Assembly: GCF_000196895.1 (NCBI RefSeq) | Contig: NC_014297.1 | Location: 1,999,345-2,063,344, forward strand | Direction: 5' to 3' | DNA: 64,000 nt | Source of the DNA: Halalkalicoccus jeotgali B3 | GTDB taxonomy: Archaea; Halobacteriota; Halobacteria; Halobacteriales; Halalkalicoccaceae | Shown here: piece by piece, positions 7,830-14,967 of the stretch | Layout of the letters: every line of letters begins with the position of its first letter | Position numbering within the stretch: the first letter of the stretch is position 1 | Notes under the pieces: generated by a model | What the model was told of the DNA's origin: nothing | Seen by the model: only the letters and a program-made list of their open reading frames with translations | Databases searched by the model: none | Position numbers and translations under genes: made by a program

Positions 7830-9424
7830 TCGAAGCGGAGCACCCGCGAGCCGACCAGCACCGCACCGCCGGTCGCGGCGGCAACCCCGAGTCCGAGCCC
7901 GACCGGAAGCGACGGACGCCCGCCGCCGCCGTCCTCCCAGTCGGTCTCGAAGACCGTCGCGAAGTGGCCCGCGATCGCCTCGCTCTCGACGATCAGCGCC
8001 ACCTCGCGGTTGTTCTCGACCGAGTTCGCGTTCCAGTTGAGGCTGCCGACCATCGCGGTGTGGTCGTCGACGACGACGCCCTTGGCGTGGAGCTTCTCGA
8101 AGCGTTCGGAGTCGACCAGCCGCGCCTCGATCGGCAATCCACCCGCCTCGGCCTGATCCTCGAGCCACCGAACGAGTTCGCGGTTTTCCTCCTCGACGTA
8201 CCACGACGAATCGAGCAGGATTCGCACCTCGACGCCCCGCTTTGCGGCGTCGACCGCCGCCTCGAGGAAGGCGTGGTCGCGGGCGATCGTCGGCTGTTGG
8301 ATCCGGATCGACTCCTCGGCTTCCGAAAGCAGCGACAGCGTCTCCACCTCTGCGTTGTCCGGCGCGGTGACGACCCGGACCGACTCGACCTCGGCCGTCG
8401 TCGGTTCGAACCGATCGGCAAACTCTCCGTCGGGCGGATCGGCCTCGACCAGTGTCCCCGCGAGCGAGCGGTCCCACGGGGCGGTGTCCTCCCAGCCCGC
8501 GTCGGCCTCGAAGACCGCCGCGAGCTCCGTGGCGACCGCCTCGCCCTCGACGACGACGCCCCAGCCGCGACTCGACTCCCCGCCGGTCCCCGCGGGCTTC
8601 CAGTTCTCGGTCATGACCAGCGCCCGGTCGTCGACGACGGCGTACTTGGGGTGATGATACCGATAGCGCCTCGCCGACCCCTCGAAGACCCGCACCTCGA
8701 CGCCCGCCGCCGAGAGTCGATCGAGCGCCGCCGCCTCCGCTTTCGACTGGCCGCCGACGGGCGTTCCATCGACCAGCACGCGCACCTCGACACCGCGCTC
8801 GTGGGCGGCGATCAGCGATTCGAGCGCGCGCTCGGAGTGAAAGGAGTAGCCCGCCAGATAGAGGCGCTCGTCGGCGTCCCGGAGGGTTTCGATCGGCGTC
8901 TCGGGGGAATCGGGCAGGCTGAAGGCCGTCGCGCGCTCGGCGGGGAGATCGCGCGCGTCGAACTCCGTCGCCCCCCGAGGTCGCCACTCCCATCCGTCGT
9001 CCGCGAGGATCCAGCGCTCGCCGTCCGGGGCGCGCTCGTAGGTCGCCTCGTCGACGGGTTCGGAGTTCCGACGGAGGCGGATCGTCTCGCCCGATTGGGC
9101 CATCTCGAAGCGCTCGGGGAGTTCGTAGACGGGGTATTCGACCATCTCGCGGGTCGTCTCGGGCGTGCGCGAAAAGGCGACGGTCCCCGATACTGTTTCG
9201 GTACCCAACGGCGTGCTCGTCTCCCCGTCGGCCAGCGAGAACGCCGCCAGATCGCTCTCGGCGGGAAACGCCACGACGACGTACTCGCCGGCGTTATCCG
9301 GATGGTGGGTGTTGGGATAGATCTCGACGATGCTCGCCCCGGTCGGCGCGCCGGCGGCGCTGCCGGTACCGAGACACGCGATCAGGAGTACACAGCCGAA
9401 GAGTGCGACGTACGACCGGGACAC
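7826..9424 (-). CDS. Secreted phospholipase D-like protein with lamin-tail domain and C-terminal membrane anchor
   Basis: The 532-residue product has an N-terminal signal peptide (hydrophobic stretch ending near ASAAG-type residues 20-26), a lamin-tail-like segment (IVEIYPN, then GEYVVV), and two HKD motifs: HPKYAVVDD near residue 258 and HAKGVVVDD near 446, the pair needed for one phospholipase D active site. The end (GLGVAAATGGAVLVG then RVLRFD) is a membrane helix with a short basic tail. The combination points to an outside-facing nuclease or phosphodiesterase held at the membrane. Lipid hydrolysis is possible but less likely given the lamin-tail domain, common in extracellular nucleases. 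Confidence 0.85.
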   Translation of the reverse strand: MSRSYVALFGCVLLIACLGTGSAAGAPTGASIVEIYPNTHHPDNAGEYVVVAFPAESDLAAFSLADGETSTPLGTETVSGTVAFSRTPETTREMVEYPVYELPERFEMAQSGETIRLRRNSEPVDEATYERAPDGERWILADDGWEWRPRGATEFDARDLPAERATAFSLPDSPETPIETLRDADERLYLAGYSFHSERALESLIAAHERGVEVRVLVDGTPVGGQSKAEAAALDRLSAAGVEVRVFEGSARRYRYHHPKYAVVDDRALVMTENWKPAGTGGESSRGWGVVVEGEAVATELAAVFEADAGWEDTAPWDRSLAGTLVEADPPDGEFADRFEPTTAEVESVRVVTAPDNAEVETLSLLSEAEESIRIQQPTIARDHAFLEAAVDAAKRGVEVRILLDSSWYVEEENRELVRWLEDQAEAGGLPIEARLVDSERFEKLHAKGVVVDDHTAMVGSLNWNANSVENNREVALIVESEAIAGHFATVFETDWEDGGGGRPSLPVGLGLGVAAATGGAVLVGSRVLRFD

Positions 9425-9464
9425 ACCGCGGGTGGTCCCCTCCTAGAACAAGAAGGTTCGGCGC

Positions 9465-10898
9465 TCAGGCGACCTTTCGCGCCTCGGACTGGACGAGAAA
9501 GGCCCGGTCGTCGGCGTACGGTTCGACCGCCTCGAGGGCGTCTTCGGTTCCGATCTGGTTGAGCGCCCACGCGGCGCTCGCCCGAACGGAATCGGCGTCG
9601 TCGTCCTCGAGAACGTCCGACAGCGGCGAGATAGCCCGCGTATCGCCGATCAGCCCAAGCGAGCGGGCCGCGGCGCTTCGAACCTCGGGGTTCTCGGAGG
9701 TCAGTCGGTCCGCGACGGCCTGGGTGGCCTCCTCGCTGCCGATCTCGCCGAGCGCCTTCAGCGTCACGAGCTGGAGCTTCGGGTCGCCGTCGGACGCAGC
9801 GTACTCGGTGAGCATCTCGACGGAGTCGTCGCTCCCGATCTTGCCGAGCGCCGTGATCGCGGGCTTGTCGCGCTTGTTCGCACGCTGGGTCATCACGTCG
9901 AGGGCCTCGACGGCGCCCATTCGCGTGAGCGACTCGATACAGTGGCGCTCCATGAACTCGGAGCCGAGTTGGTCGAGCGCAAGGAGAATGGGTTCGGCCT
10001 CGCCGCGCTTCTCGTAGACCTTGATGGCATGCCACTCGGGCGGGTAGTCCTTGCGGTGGTCCAAAACGTCATAGAAGCCGTGAGCGGCGAGTTTCTCGCG
10101 AGTCGTGAGATCGTCCCACTCCTCGGCGTCCTCGATCCCGGCCTGAAGCTCCTCGACGGCGTCGAGCAACGCGGCGATCTCCTCCTCATCCTCGTCGGGG
10201 TCGAGCGAGGCGTCCCCGACCGCCGCGGCGGCGGATTCGAGCGTCGTCACGAGACTGGCGGGCTCCTCGCCGTCGAGGCCGAGGTCGGTCCCGAGGATCT
10301 CGTTTTCGCGCTCGATGAACGCTTCGACGGGGGCGACGAGTTCCGCCTCGCCCGTCTCGGTCCAGCGCGTCTCATCGATGGTGGTGCCGGCCTCCTCAAT
10401 CCCCTCGATGACGTCCTCGCTGTACGGTCCGCGCTGGGATTCGAGGTCGTCCTGCAGGTCCGAGAGGCGCGATTCGAGGCGTTCGCGGGGGTCTTCGGCC
10501 TCCTCCTCGTCTTCGTCCTCGTCCGCTTCGGGTTCGGGCAGATCGGCTTCCTCTAAGTCGTCGCCGATCGAGACGAGCGTCGCCGAAACGTCGTCGAGGT
10601 CCGACTCGGTTTCGGCCTCCTCGAGGGCGGCCTCGGCGCCGTCGAGTCGCTCGTCGAGCGACTCCTCGGTGAGCGGTTCGGTCAGCGCGGTCGACTCCTC
10701 GCCTCCCTCTTCCGGCTCGTCAGCGTCGCCGCCGGCTTCGTCGTTGCTTTCGCGTTCCTCGGTCTCGGTGCTCTCGTCTTCGGTGTCGCCGTCGGCCGGC
10801 GTCTCGGGGGTCTCGTCGGCGTCCTCGCCCTGTGTCTCATCGGGAGCCTCCTCTTCCTCGGGAGGGGCCTCGCTCTCGTCGGGGGCGTCCTCGCTCAT
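9465..10898 (-). CDS. Highly acidic HEAT-repeat protein
   Basis: The 477-residue product has about 110 N-terminal residues almost entirely Asp, Glu, Ser, Thr and Pro, likely disordered, then a helical, partly coiled-coil middle region, and a C-terminal array of four to five HEAT repeats (about residues 330-470), each with the ALGKIG or LGEIGSEEA style turn. HEAT arrays are protein-binding scaffolds; PBS-lyase-type HEAT proteins are common in haloarchaea. No catalytic motif is seen. The ATG at 10898 starts the acidic tail. It lies 23 bases behind the phospholipid synthase gene on the same strand, possibly one operon. Confidence 0.82.
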   Translation of the reverse strand: MSEDAPDESEAPPEEEEAPDETQGEDADETPETPADGDTEDESTETEERESNDEAGGDADEPEEGGEESTALTEPLTEESLDERLDGAEAALEEAETESDLDDVSATLVSIGDDLEEADLPEPEADEDEDEEEAEDPRERLESRLSDLQDDLESQRGPYSEDVIEGIEEAGTTIDETRWTETGEAELVAPVEAFIERENEILGTDLGLDGEEPASLVTTLESAAAAVGDASLDPDEDEEEIAALLDAVEELQAGIEDAEEWDDLTTREKLAAHGFYDVLDHRKDYPPEWHAIKVYEKRGEAEPILLALDQLGSEFMERHCIESLTRMGAVEALDVMTQRANKRDKPAITALGKIGSDDSVEMLTEYAASDGDPKLQLVTLKALGEIGSEEATQAVADRLTSENPEVRSAAARSLGLIGDTRAISPLSDVLEDDDADSVRASAAWALNQIGTEDALEAVEPYADDRAFLVQSEARKVA

Positions 10899-10921
10899 AC
10901 AGGGAGGTCCGGCCGAGCGAC

Positions 10922-11626
10922 CTATGAGCGTTTCCCTTCCCCAGCGCGCTCGGCCTCGCCCCAGTAGAGCCACGGTCCCAACAGGAGGTAGGCGAGCGAC
11001 AGCGTCACCAGCGCGACGGGGAACATCCCGCCCTGAAAGCCGGGGATCAGAACGGCCAGCACGTGGACGACGCCCATCAGTACGGCGTCTCGTGCGAGCA
11101 GGTCGGGGTACTCGATCGAGGAGACCATCAGATAACAGAACGCCACGGTAATCGCGAGCACCGCTGCCGGCGCCTCGATCCCAGCCAGAACCGCCGCCCC
11201 GAGGGCCGTCGCCGCGAGCGTGCTCGGCGCGCCCAGCGTCGTCGTGTGGGCCGCGTCGTAAGCGGTATACAGCCCCAGTCTGACGACGGCCATCGCGACG
11301 AACAACGCCGGGATCCCGAAGACGATCACCGCGGAGGCTTCGGTCACCCCATCCACGGCGAGCGTGACCGCCAGCATGGCCGGCGCGACCCCGAAGGAGG
11401 CGACGTCGGCAAGCGAATCGAGGTACGGACCGGCGGGCGTACCACCGTAGCGCCGGGCGAGCACGCCGTCGAGACCGTCGAGCACCGCCGCCAGCAGGAC
11501 CAACCGCGCCGCGGCCGCGACGTCGGTCGTCGCGAGCGCCGCCGCCAGAAAGCCAAGCGCGGCGTTGCCAACCGTCACCGCGTCCGCGACCCCGAGTCGG
11601 CCGACAAAGCGGGGCGCGAGATCCAT
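10922..11626 (-). CDS. pssA: CDP-alcohol phosphatidyltransferase (archaetidylserine synthase-like)
   Basis: A 234-residue membrane enzyme with the CDP-alcohol phosphotransferase signature DGxxAR-x8-GxxxDxxxD, seen as DGVLARR followed by GPYLDSLAD near residues 50-75, plus about six to seven hydrophobic segments. The family joins a CDP-activated lipid to an alcohol such as serine or glycerol phosphate at the cytoplasmic membrane. The length and the SLADVASFGVAP motif favour the PssA branch, which makes archaetidylserine in archaea; the exact alcohol is inferred. A CGATAAAAGG box about 25 bases upstream suggests a leaderless transcript. Confidence 0.88.
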   Translation of the reverse strand: MDLAPRFVGRLGVADAVTVGNAALGFLAAALATTDVAAAARLVLLAAVLDGLDGVLARRYGGTPAGPYLDSLADVASFGVAPAMLAVTLAVDGVTEASAVIVFGIPALFVAMAVVRLGLYTAYDAAHTTTLGAPSTLAATALGAAVLAGIEAPAAVLAITVAFCYLMVSSIEYPDLLARDAVLMGVVHVLAVLIPGFQGGMFPVALVTLSLAYLLLGPWLYWGEAERAGEGKRS

Positions 11627-11693
11627 ATCCCCCGCTCACACACCGCCCTTTTATCGGTTGTGGATCGATCACCGCTCGGGCGCCCAACCGACA

Positions 11694-11703
11694 GTCTATA
11701 GAC
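11694..11703 (+). promoter_or_regulatory. Palindromic TATA-like box of the copper-protein gene
   Basis: GTCTATAGAC is a perfect palindrome centred about 27 bases before the ATG at 11726, the position expected for a TATA box of a leaderless transcript. The symmetry could also serve a regulator. Confidence 0.45.
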
Positions 11704-11725
11704 CGTCGACCCCCGAGGCCGACGC

Positions 11726-12142
11726 ATGCAACGGCGCGCGTTTCTCGCTGCCATCGGCGGTGGCTCACTCGCCGCCCTCGCAGGCTGTACCGCCGTCGCG
11801 AGCCTGACCGAGAGCCACGACGTCGGCATGAGCGCCCACGAGTTCCTGCCCGACACCTACACCGTCGAGGTCGGCGACACCGTGATTTGGGAGAACACCG
11901 GCTCGCGGGCCCACACCATCACCGCCTACGACGGGGGCCAGCCCGATGGTGCGGCGTTCTTTTCAACGGGAGCCTTCGAGGGCGAGAACGCGGCCCGGAA
12001 GGCGTGGTACGACGACCGCGAGGGGTCGATCTACACCGGCGACCGGTTCGAACACACCTTCGAGGTGTCCGGCGAGCACAACTACTACTGCATCCCCCAC
12101 GAACGCGGCGGGATGGTCGGGCGGATCGTCGTCGAAAAGTAG
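11726..12142 (+). CDS. Halocyanin/plastocyanin-like blue copper lipoprotein
   Basis: A 138-residue electron carrier candidate. It starts with a twin-arginine-like basic N-terminus (MQRRAF), a hydrophobic stretch and the lipobox LAGC (Cys near 22), so it should be exported and lipid-anchored. The cupredoxin core shows the type 1 copper ligands: His in AHTIT, then YCIPH supplying Cys and His, and Met in GGMVG. It is shorter than multi-domain halocyanins and has one copper site. The partner oxidoreductase is not in the window. It ends 20 bases from the convergent rps3ae stop. Confidence 0.92.
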   Translation: MQRRAFLAAIGGGSLAALAGCTAVASLTESHDVGMSAHEFLPDTYTVEVGDTVIWENTGSRAHTITAYDGGQPDGAAFFSTGAFEGENAARKAWYDDREGSIYTGDRFEHTFEVSGEHNYYCIPHERGGMVGRIVVEK

Positions 12143-12162
12143 CGAACGCGACCGAGCGCCGG

Positions 12163-12798
12163 TTACGCCTCGACGTCCGATTCGTCGACGTCGACGGCCG
12201 TCTCCTCTTCCTCTGCGACCTCTTCCGGTCGCGCTTCGAGGGTGAGCTTCTGGATCTCCACTCTTCGGAGGGGGTAGATCGTCTTGGCCTCGCCGTAGAT
12301 CGCACTCGAGAGTCGGCCCTCGATGACGCTGTCGACGAGCCCCTCGAAGGTGCGCTCGGCGCCTGCTTCGCGGACCATCTCGATCATTCGGTTCCGGATG
12401 GCGTGTTCCTGGCTGTGGTCTGCCTTCTTGGTCGTGAAGGCGACGGGCTGGACCTGCACGCGGTAGTCGTCGGTCGTCAGGACCGTGACGTAGGCGTCGA
12501 TCTTCGAGGCGCCCCGTCGTACGAGGCTGCGCAGGTAATCGCGCGTCAGTTCGTGTTTCGTAAACTCGGTGTACGCCGAGTCGCTCCCCACGTCGTTGAT
12601 CTTGAACGTGAGCTTGATGTTGTTCTCGCTTGCGTTGTTCGTCAGCTCGCCGAGCGTCGTCTCGAGGTTACGGCCGAGGAGCTGATCGGGTTCGTTCGCG
12701 GGTGATTGGCCGAGTTCGGCCCGGTCGAACTGTTCGGGCGCGAGCACGGTGTACCACCGTTTCTGTTGCTGCTGTCGGGAAACTGATCGTTCACTCAT
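12163..12798 (-). CDS. rps3ae: 30S ribosomal protein S3Ae (eS1)
   Basis: The 211-residue product matches archaeal/eukaryotic eS1: a basic N-terminus (SVSRQQQQKRWYTV), the segment GRNLETTLGEL, and the RNRMIEMVREAG region, with an acidic C-terminal tail typical of haloarchaea. It is the last gene of the rps15 - DHH-like - pcc1 - rps3ae operon; its start overlaps the pcc1 stop by eight bases. The protein sits near the mRNA exit region of the small subunit. Confidence 0.97.
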   Translation of the reverse strand: MSERSVSRQQQQKRWYTVLAPEQFDRAELGQSPANEPDQLLGRNLETTLGELTNNASENNIKLTFKINDVGSDSAYTEFTKHELTRDYLRSLVRRGASKIDAYVTVLTTDDYRVQVQPVAFTTKKADHSQEHAIRNRMIEMVREAGAERTFEGLVDSVIEGRLSSAIYGEAKTIYPLRRVEIQKLTLEARPEEVAEEEETAVDVDESDVEA

Positions 12799-13030
12799 GA
12801 TTGGTTGCTGTGATTTTGTCTGAAAGCTGTGCTACCTCGTCGGCGACCGCGAGGTTCACGACGTAGTCGTCGGTCGTGGTCCGCAGGCCGCCGGTCGAAT
12901 CGCGCGTGATCGTCGTGACCACCCGTCCGTCCTCGATGTGCGTCTCCATCTCCGGGGTGTTGTCCGGCGTGATCGAGCGCGCGACGAGGGCAGGGTCGTC
13001 GTGGGTCGTCCGGATCTCGATGCGTTTCAT
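12791..13030 (-). CDS. pcc1: KEOPS complex subunit Pcc1
   Basis: A 79-residue protein of the Pcc1 (CTAG/Pcc1) family, the dimerisation subunit of KEOPS, which makes the t6A modification at position 37 of ANN-decoding tRNAs. The start MKRIEIRTTHDD and the middle VVTTITRDSTGGLRTTTDD hairpin followed by a helix (VNLAVADEVAQL) fit the fold and usual length of about 80 residues. It overlaps the DHH-like gene stop by four bases upstream and rps3ae by eight downstream, placing a tRNA-modification subunit inside a ribosomal operon. Confidence 0.93.
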   Translation of the reverse strand: MKRIEIRTTHDDPALVARSITPDNTPEMETHIEDGRVVTTITRDSTGGLRTTTDDYVVNLAVADEVAQLSDKITATNHE

Positions 13031-14073
13031 GCTATCGCCTCCCGGAAGGACTCGAGAAAGGCCTCGGGGGGACAATCGAAGCGGGCGACACCTCGTGTGG
13101 AGGTGCCCCCGCCGGTCCCGTCGACCGCGCCGGCGGCGTCGGCCATCGCCTCGCCGGTCCCTGCGGTGGCACTCGAAAGGCCCGCCGCGCCCGCCGTCGT
13201 ATCGGAAACGACGAGGACGACGGGTTCGGGCGAGCGAAAGTCCCGGAGGAGACGGGCGATCGTCTCGACTGGTCCCCCGGCGATCCGGGCGACGAAGAGG
13301 CCGTCGTACCGGCCCGTGTCGGCCTCGCGGATCGCCTCGTGGGCCGCCTTCGAGTGGGCACGCCACGCGTCGAGGGCGGGCGTGCGCACGTCGTGGCCCG
13401 TCGCGAGCGCGAGGGCAAGGCCCGGCGCGTCGCCGGCGAGACAGTCGAGCACGTCAGCGAACCCCTCCGCGGTTTCGAAGGGGCCCTCGGGGGTGACGTG
13501 TGGGCGAAGCGCCCGCTCGATGGCGGTTGCGGCGCGCTCGCTCGCGGCGTCTGCGCCAACGGTTTCGAGCGCGGTCAGCGAGGCCACCGCCCGGTCGTCG
13601 TCGACGAGGTCTGCGAGTTCGGCCCCTGCGGCCGTCTCGTCGCCCGAGAACGCCGCGTGAAACAGCGTCGAGTGGGCAAGCCCGTCGGGGAGATCGGCCG
13701 TGGGGATCCCCACGCCGTCTCGCCGTTCGAGGTCGGTCTCGGGATCGTCGCCCCCGAGCAGGCGTCCGGCGAGTTCGAGTCCGGGATCGGGGTCGCAGTC
13801 GAGGTCGCGTGCGAGATCGGCCGCGGCGGCGGTCGCCGGGCGCTCGTCCGCGAATCCGTCGGGAAAACCGATCGGGACGGTCGCCTCGTCGGGCGGGTCC
13901 TCGACGAGCGGGACCACGCGGGCCTGATACGGGATCGATCGGGACGAGAGCGCTCGCAGGAGCACTCCGGCGGCGGCGATAGCCTCGCCGTCCGCACGCG
14001 GGGCTACCCGGACGAACGCCGAGTCCGTGAGGCGGGCGGCGAGATCGCGCTCCGATCGACCCGTGGCGGCCAT
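13027..14073 (-). CDS. DHH/RecJ-related protein lacking catalytic motifs (Cdc45-like candidate)
   Basis: A 348-residue protein whose N-terminus aligns with DHH motif I (VAPRADGEAIAAAG) but with Arg26 and Glu30 where the intact RecJ of this window has His and Asp. No DHH triad or motif II aspartate pair is visible further on. The place, between rps15 and pcc1, is where many haloarchaeal genomes annotate exonuclease RecJ. Archaeal RecJ relatives without nuclease activity pair with GINS as Cdc45 counterparts; that role is inference here. It overlaps the rps15 stop by one base and the pcc1 start by four. Confidence 0.8.
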   Translation of the reverse strand: MAATGRSERDLAARLTDSAFVRVAPRADGEAIAAAGVLLRALSSRSIPYQARVVPLVEDPPDEATVPIGFPDGFADERPATAAAADLARDLDCDPDPGLELAGRLLGGDDPETDLERRDGVGIPTADLPDGLAHSTLFHAAFSGDETAAGAELADLVDDDRAVASLTALETVGADAASERAATAIERALRPHVTPEGPFETAEGFADVLDCLAGDAPGLALALATGHDVRTPALDAWRAHSKAAHEAIREADTGRYDGLFVARIAGGPVETIARLLRDFRSPEPVVLVVSDTTAGAAGLSSATAGTGEAMADAAGAVDGTGGGTSTRGVARFDCPPEAFLESFREAIA

Positions 14074-14537
14074 TATTCGAGGAGTTCCTGGGCGTTTCGG
14101 TAGGTGTAGCGGAAGTCCATGGGCAGCTCGTCGCCGCGGTAGTAGTTGACGAGCCGGCGGACTTTCGCCTCCGTGTTCTGGAGTGCGCGCTTGTTCTGGG
14201 CGTCCTGCTGGTTGTCCTGCATGTGCTCGCGCAGGCGGATCGCCCGCTCCATCAGGTTCCGGAGGTCCTCGGGGACCTCGGGCGAGGCGTCGTTCTCCTC
14301 TAAGATCTCGCCGACCTTCTTGTCGGTGGCGAGTTTGACGTTCGGGATCGGGGTCCCTTTGACGCCCTCGTCGCGCAGTTTCATGCCGATCTGGCTGGGG
14401 TCGTGGCCCTGTTCTGCGAGTTCGACGACGCGCGATTCGATCTCGCTTGCGTCGACGTCGCTCCATTCCGGTGGTTCGTCTGCCGCCGGCCGGTCCGAAC
14501 CGGACGAGCCGCGACGGCGTGTATGCATTCGTGCCAT
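14073..14537 (-). CDS. rps15: 30S ribosomal protein S15 (uS15)
   Basis: The 154-residue archaeal-length uS15 starts MARMHTRRRGSSGSD, has the archaeal N-terminal helical extension (DPSQIGMKLRDEG), and ends with the RNA-binding helices KVRRLVNYYRGDELP. It binds 16S rRNA and helps dock the central domain. It leads the four-gene operon ending in rps3ae. The more than 200 bases upstream are rich in inverted repeats and could be a regulatory leader; bacterial S15 controls itself through a structured leader. Confidence 0.97.
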   Translation of the reverse strand: MARMHTRRRGSSGSDRPAADEPPEWSDVDASEIESRVVELAEQGHDPSQIGMKLRDEGVKGTPIPNVKLATDKKVGEILEENDASPEVPEDLRNLMERAIRLREHMQDNQQDAQNKRALQNTEAKVRRLVNYYRGDELPMDFRYTYRNAQELLE

Positions 14538-14558
14538 AGTCGAGGATAGGAACCGCAC

Positions 14559-14754
14559 AGACCGCAGACGGCACGTTACGTGCACTACCGCAATCCCAGA
14601 GCCACGGAGCCATCGTACACATCTCGAAACGAACGAGCGGGCGTAGCCCGCGAGTCGCGGAGACATCGACGGCTCGTGGCGAGTCGGATTTGCGGCCGTG
14701 CTGTTCCCACCGTGATTCGTCCGTCTGCGGTCTAAAGGATTGCGACTCGCCACG
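14559..14754 (-). promoter_or_regulatory. Repeat-rich intergenic region upstream of rps15: possible structured leader or small RNA
   Basis: This 268-base gap (14538-14804) contains three perfect inverted-repeat pairs: 13 bases (14559-14571 with 14721-14733), 12 bases (14675-14686 with 14743-14754) and 8 bases (14589-14596 with 14737-14744). The pairs interleave, so not all can form at once except as pseudoknots. Small hairpins lie inside (GCACG-TTA-CGTGC at 14571-14583; CGGGC-GTA-GCCCG near 14638-14650). On the minus strand a GATAAA box at about 14771-14776 would start transcription near 14745, making this an rps15 leader; a separate RNA is also possible. No protein frame looks real. Confidence 0.4.
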
Positions 14755-14769
14755 ACGGGCGTTCGAAGC

Positions 14770-14778
14770 GTTTATCAC
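14770..14778 (+). promoter_or_regulatory. TATA-like box before tRNA-Ala
   Basis: GTTTATCAC lies about 30 bases before the tRNA 5' end at 14805. Its complement (GTGATAAAC) could also drive transcription leftwards towards rps15. Confidence 0.4.
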
Positions 14779-14804
14779 TCCACCGCGGGTACCGGGGAAT
14801 GCGA

Positions 14805-14876
14805 GGGCTCGTAGATCAGTGGTAGATCACTCCCTTGGCATGGGAGAGGCCCCGGGTTCAAATCCCGGCGAGTCCA
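14805..14876 (+). tRNA. tRNA-Ala (GGC)
   Basis: A full cloverleaf: acceptor stem GGGCTCG with CGAGTCC (one G-U pair), anticodon stem CTCCC/GGGAG around the loop TTGGCAT with anticodon GGC at 14837-14839, T arm with GGTTCAAAT, discriminator A at 14876. It reads GCC/GCT alanine codons. CCA is not encoded and no intron is present. A TTTT tract at 14884-14887 may terminate it. Confidence 0.97.
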
Positions 14877-14967
14877 CTACCGGTTTTCCGTTCGACTCCT
14901 TGCGACTGTCCTCAGTCCCGAATTCCCACGGAACACGTAGTCTTATCCGAGAGGGTTCTCGGCTCGG

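Noticed and set aside
9465-11768. A single 767-residue minus-strand frame covering the HEAT gene and beyond
   Set aside because: The upstream part is an Arg/Gly-rich shadow of the phospholipid synthase gene; the real start is the ATG at 10898.
14538-14804. RNase P RNA, SRP RNA or a box C/D RNA in the repeat-rich gap
   Set aside because: The conserved RNase P P4 core, SRP GNAR loop and C/D boxes were looked for and not found; only the inverted repeats are supported.
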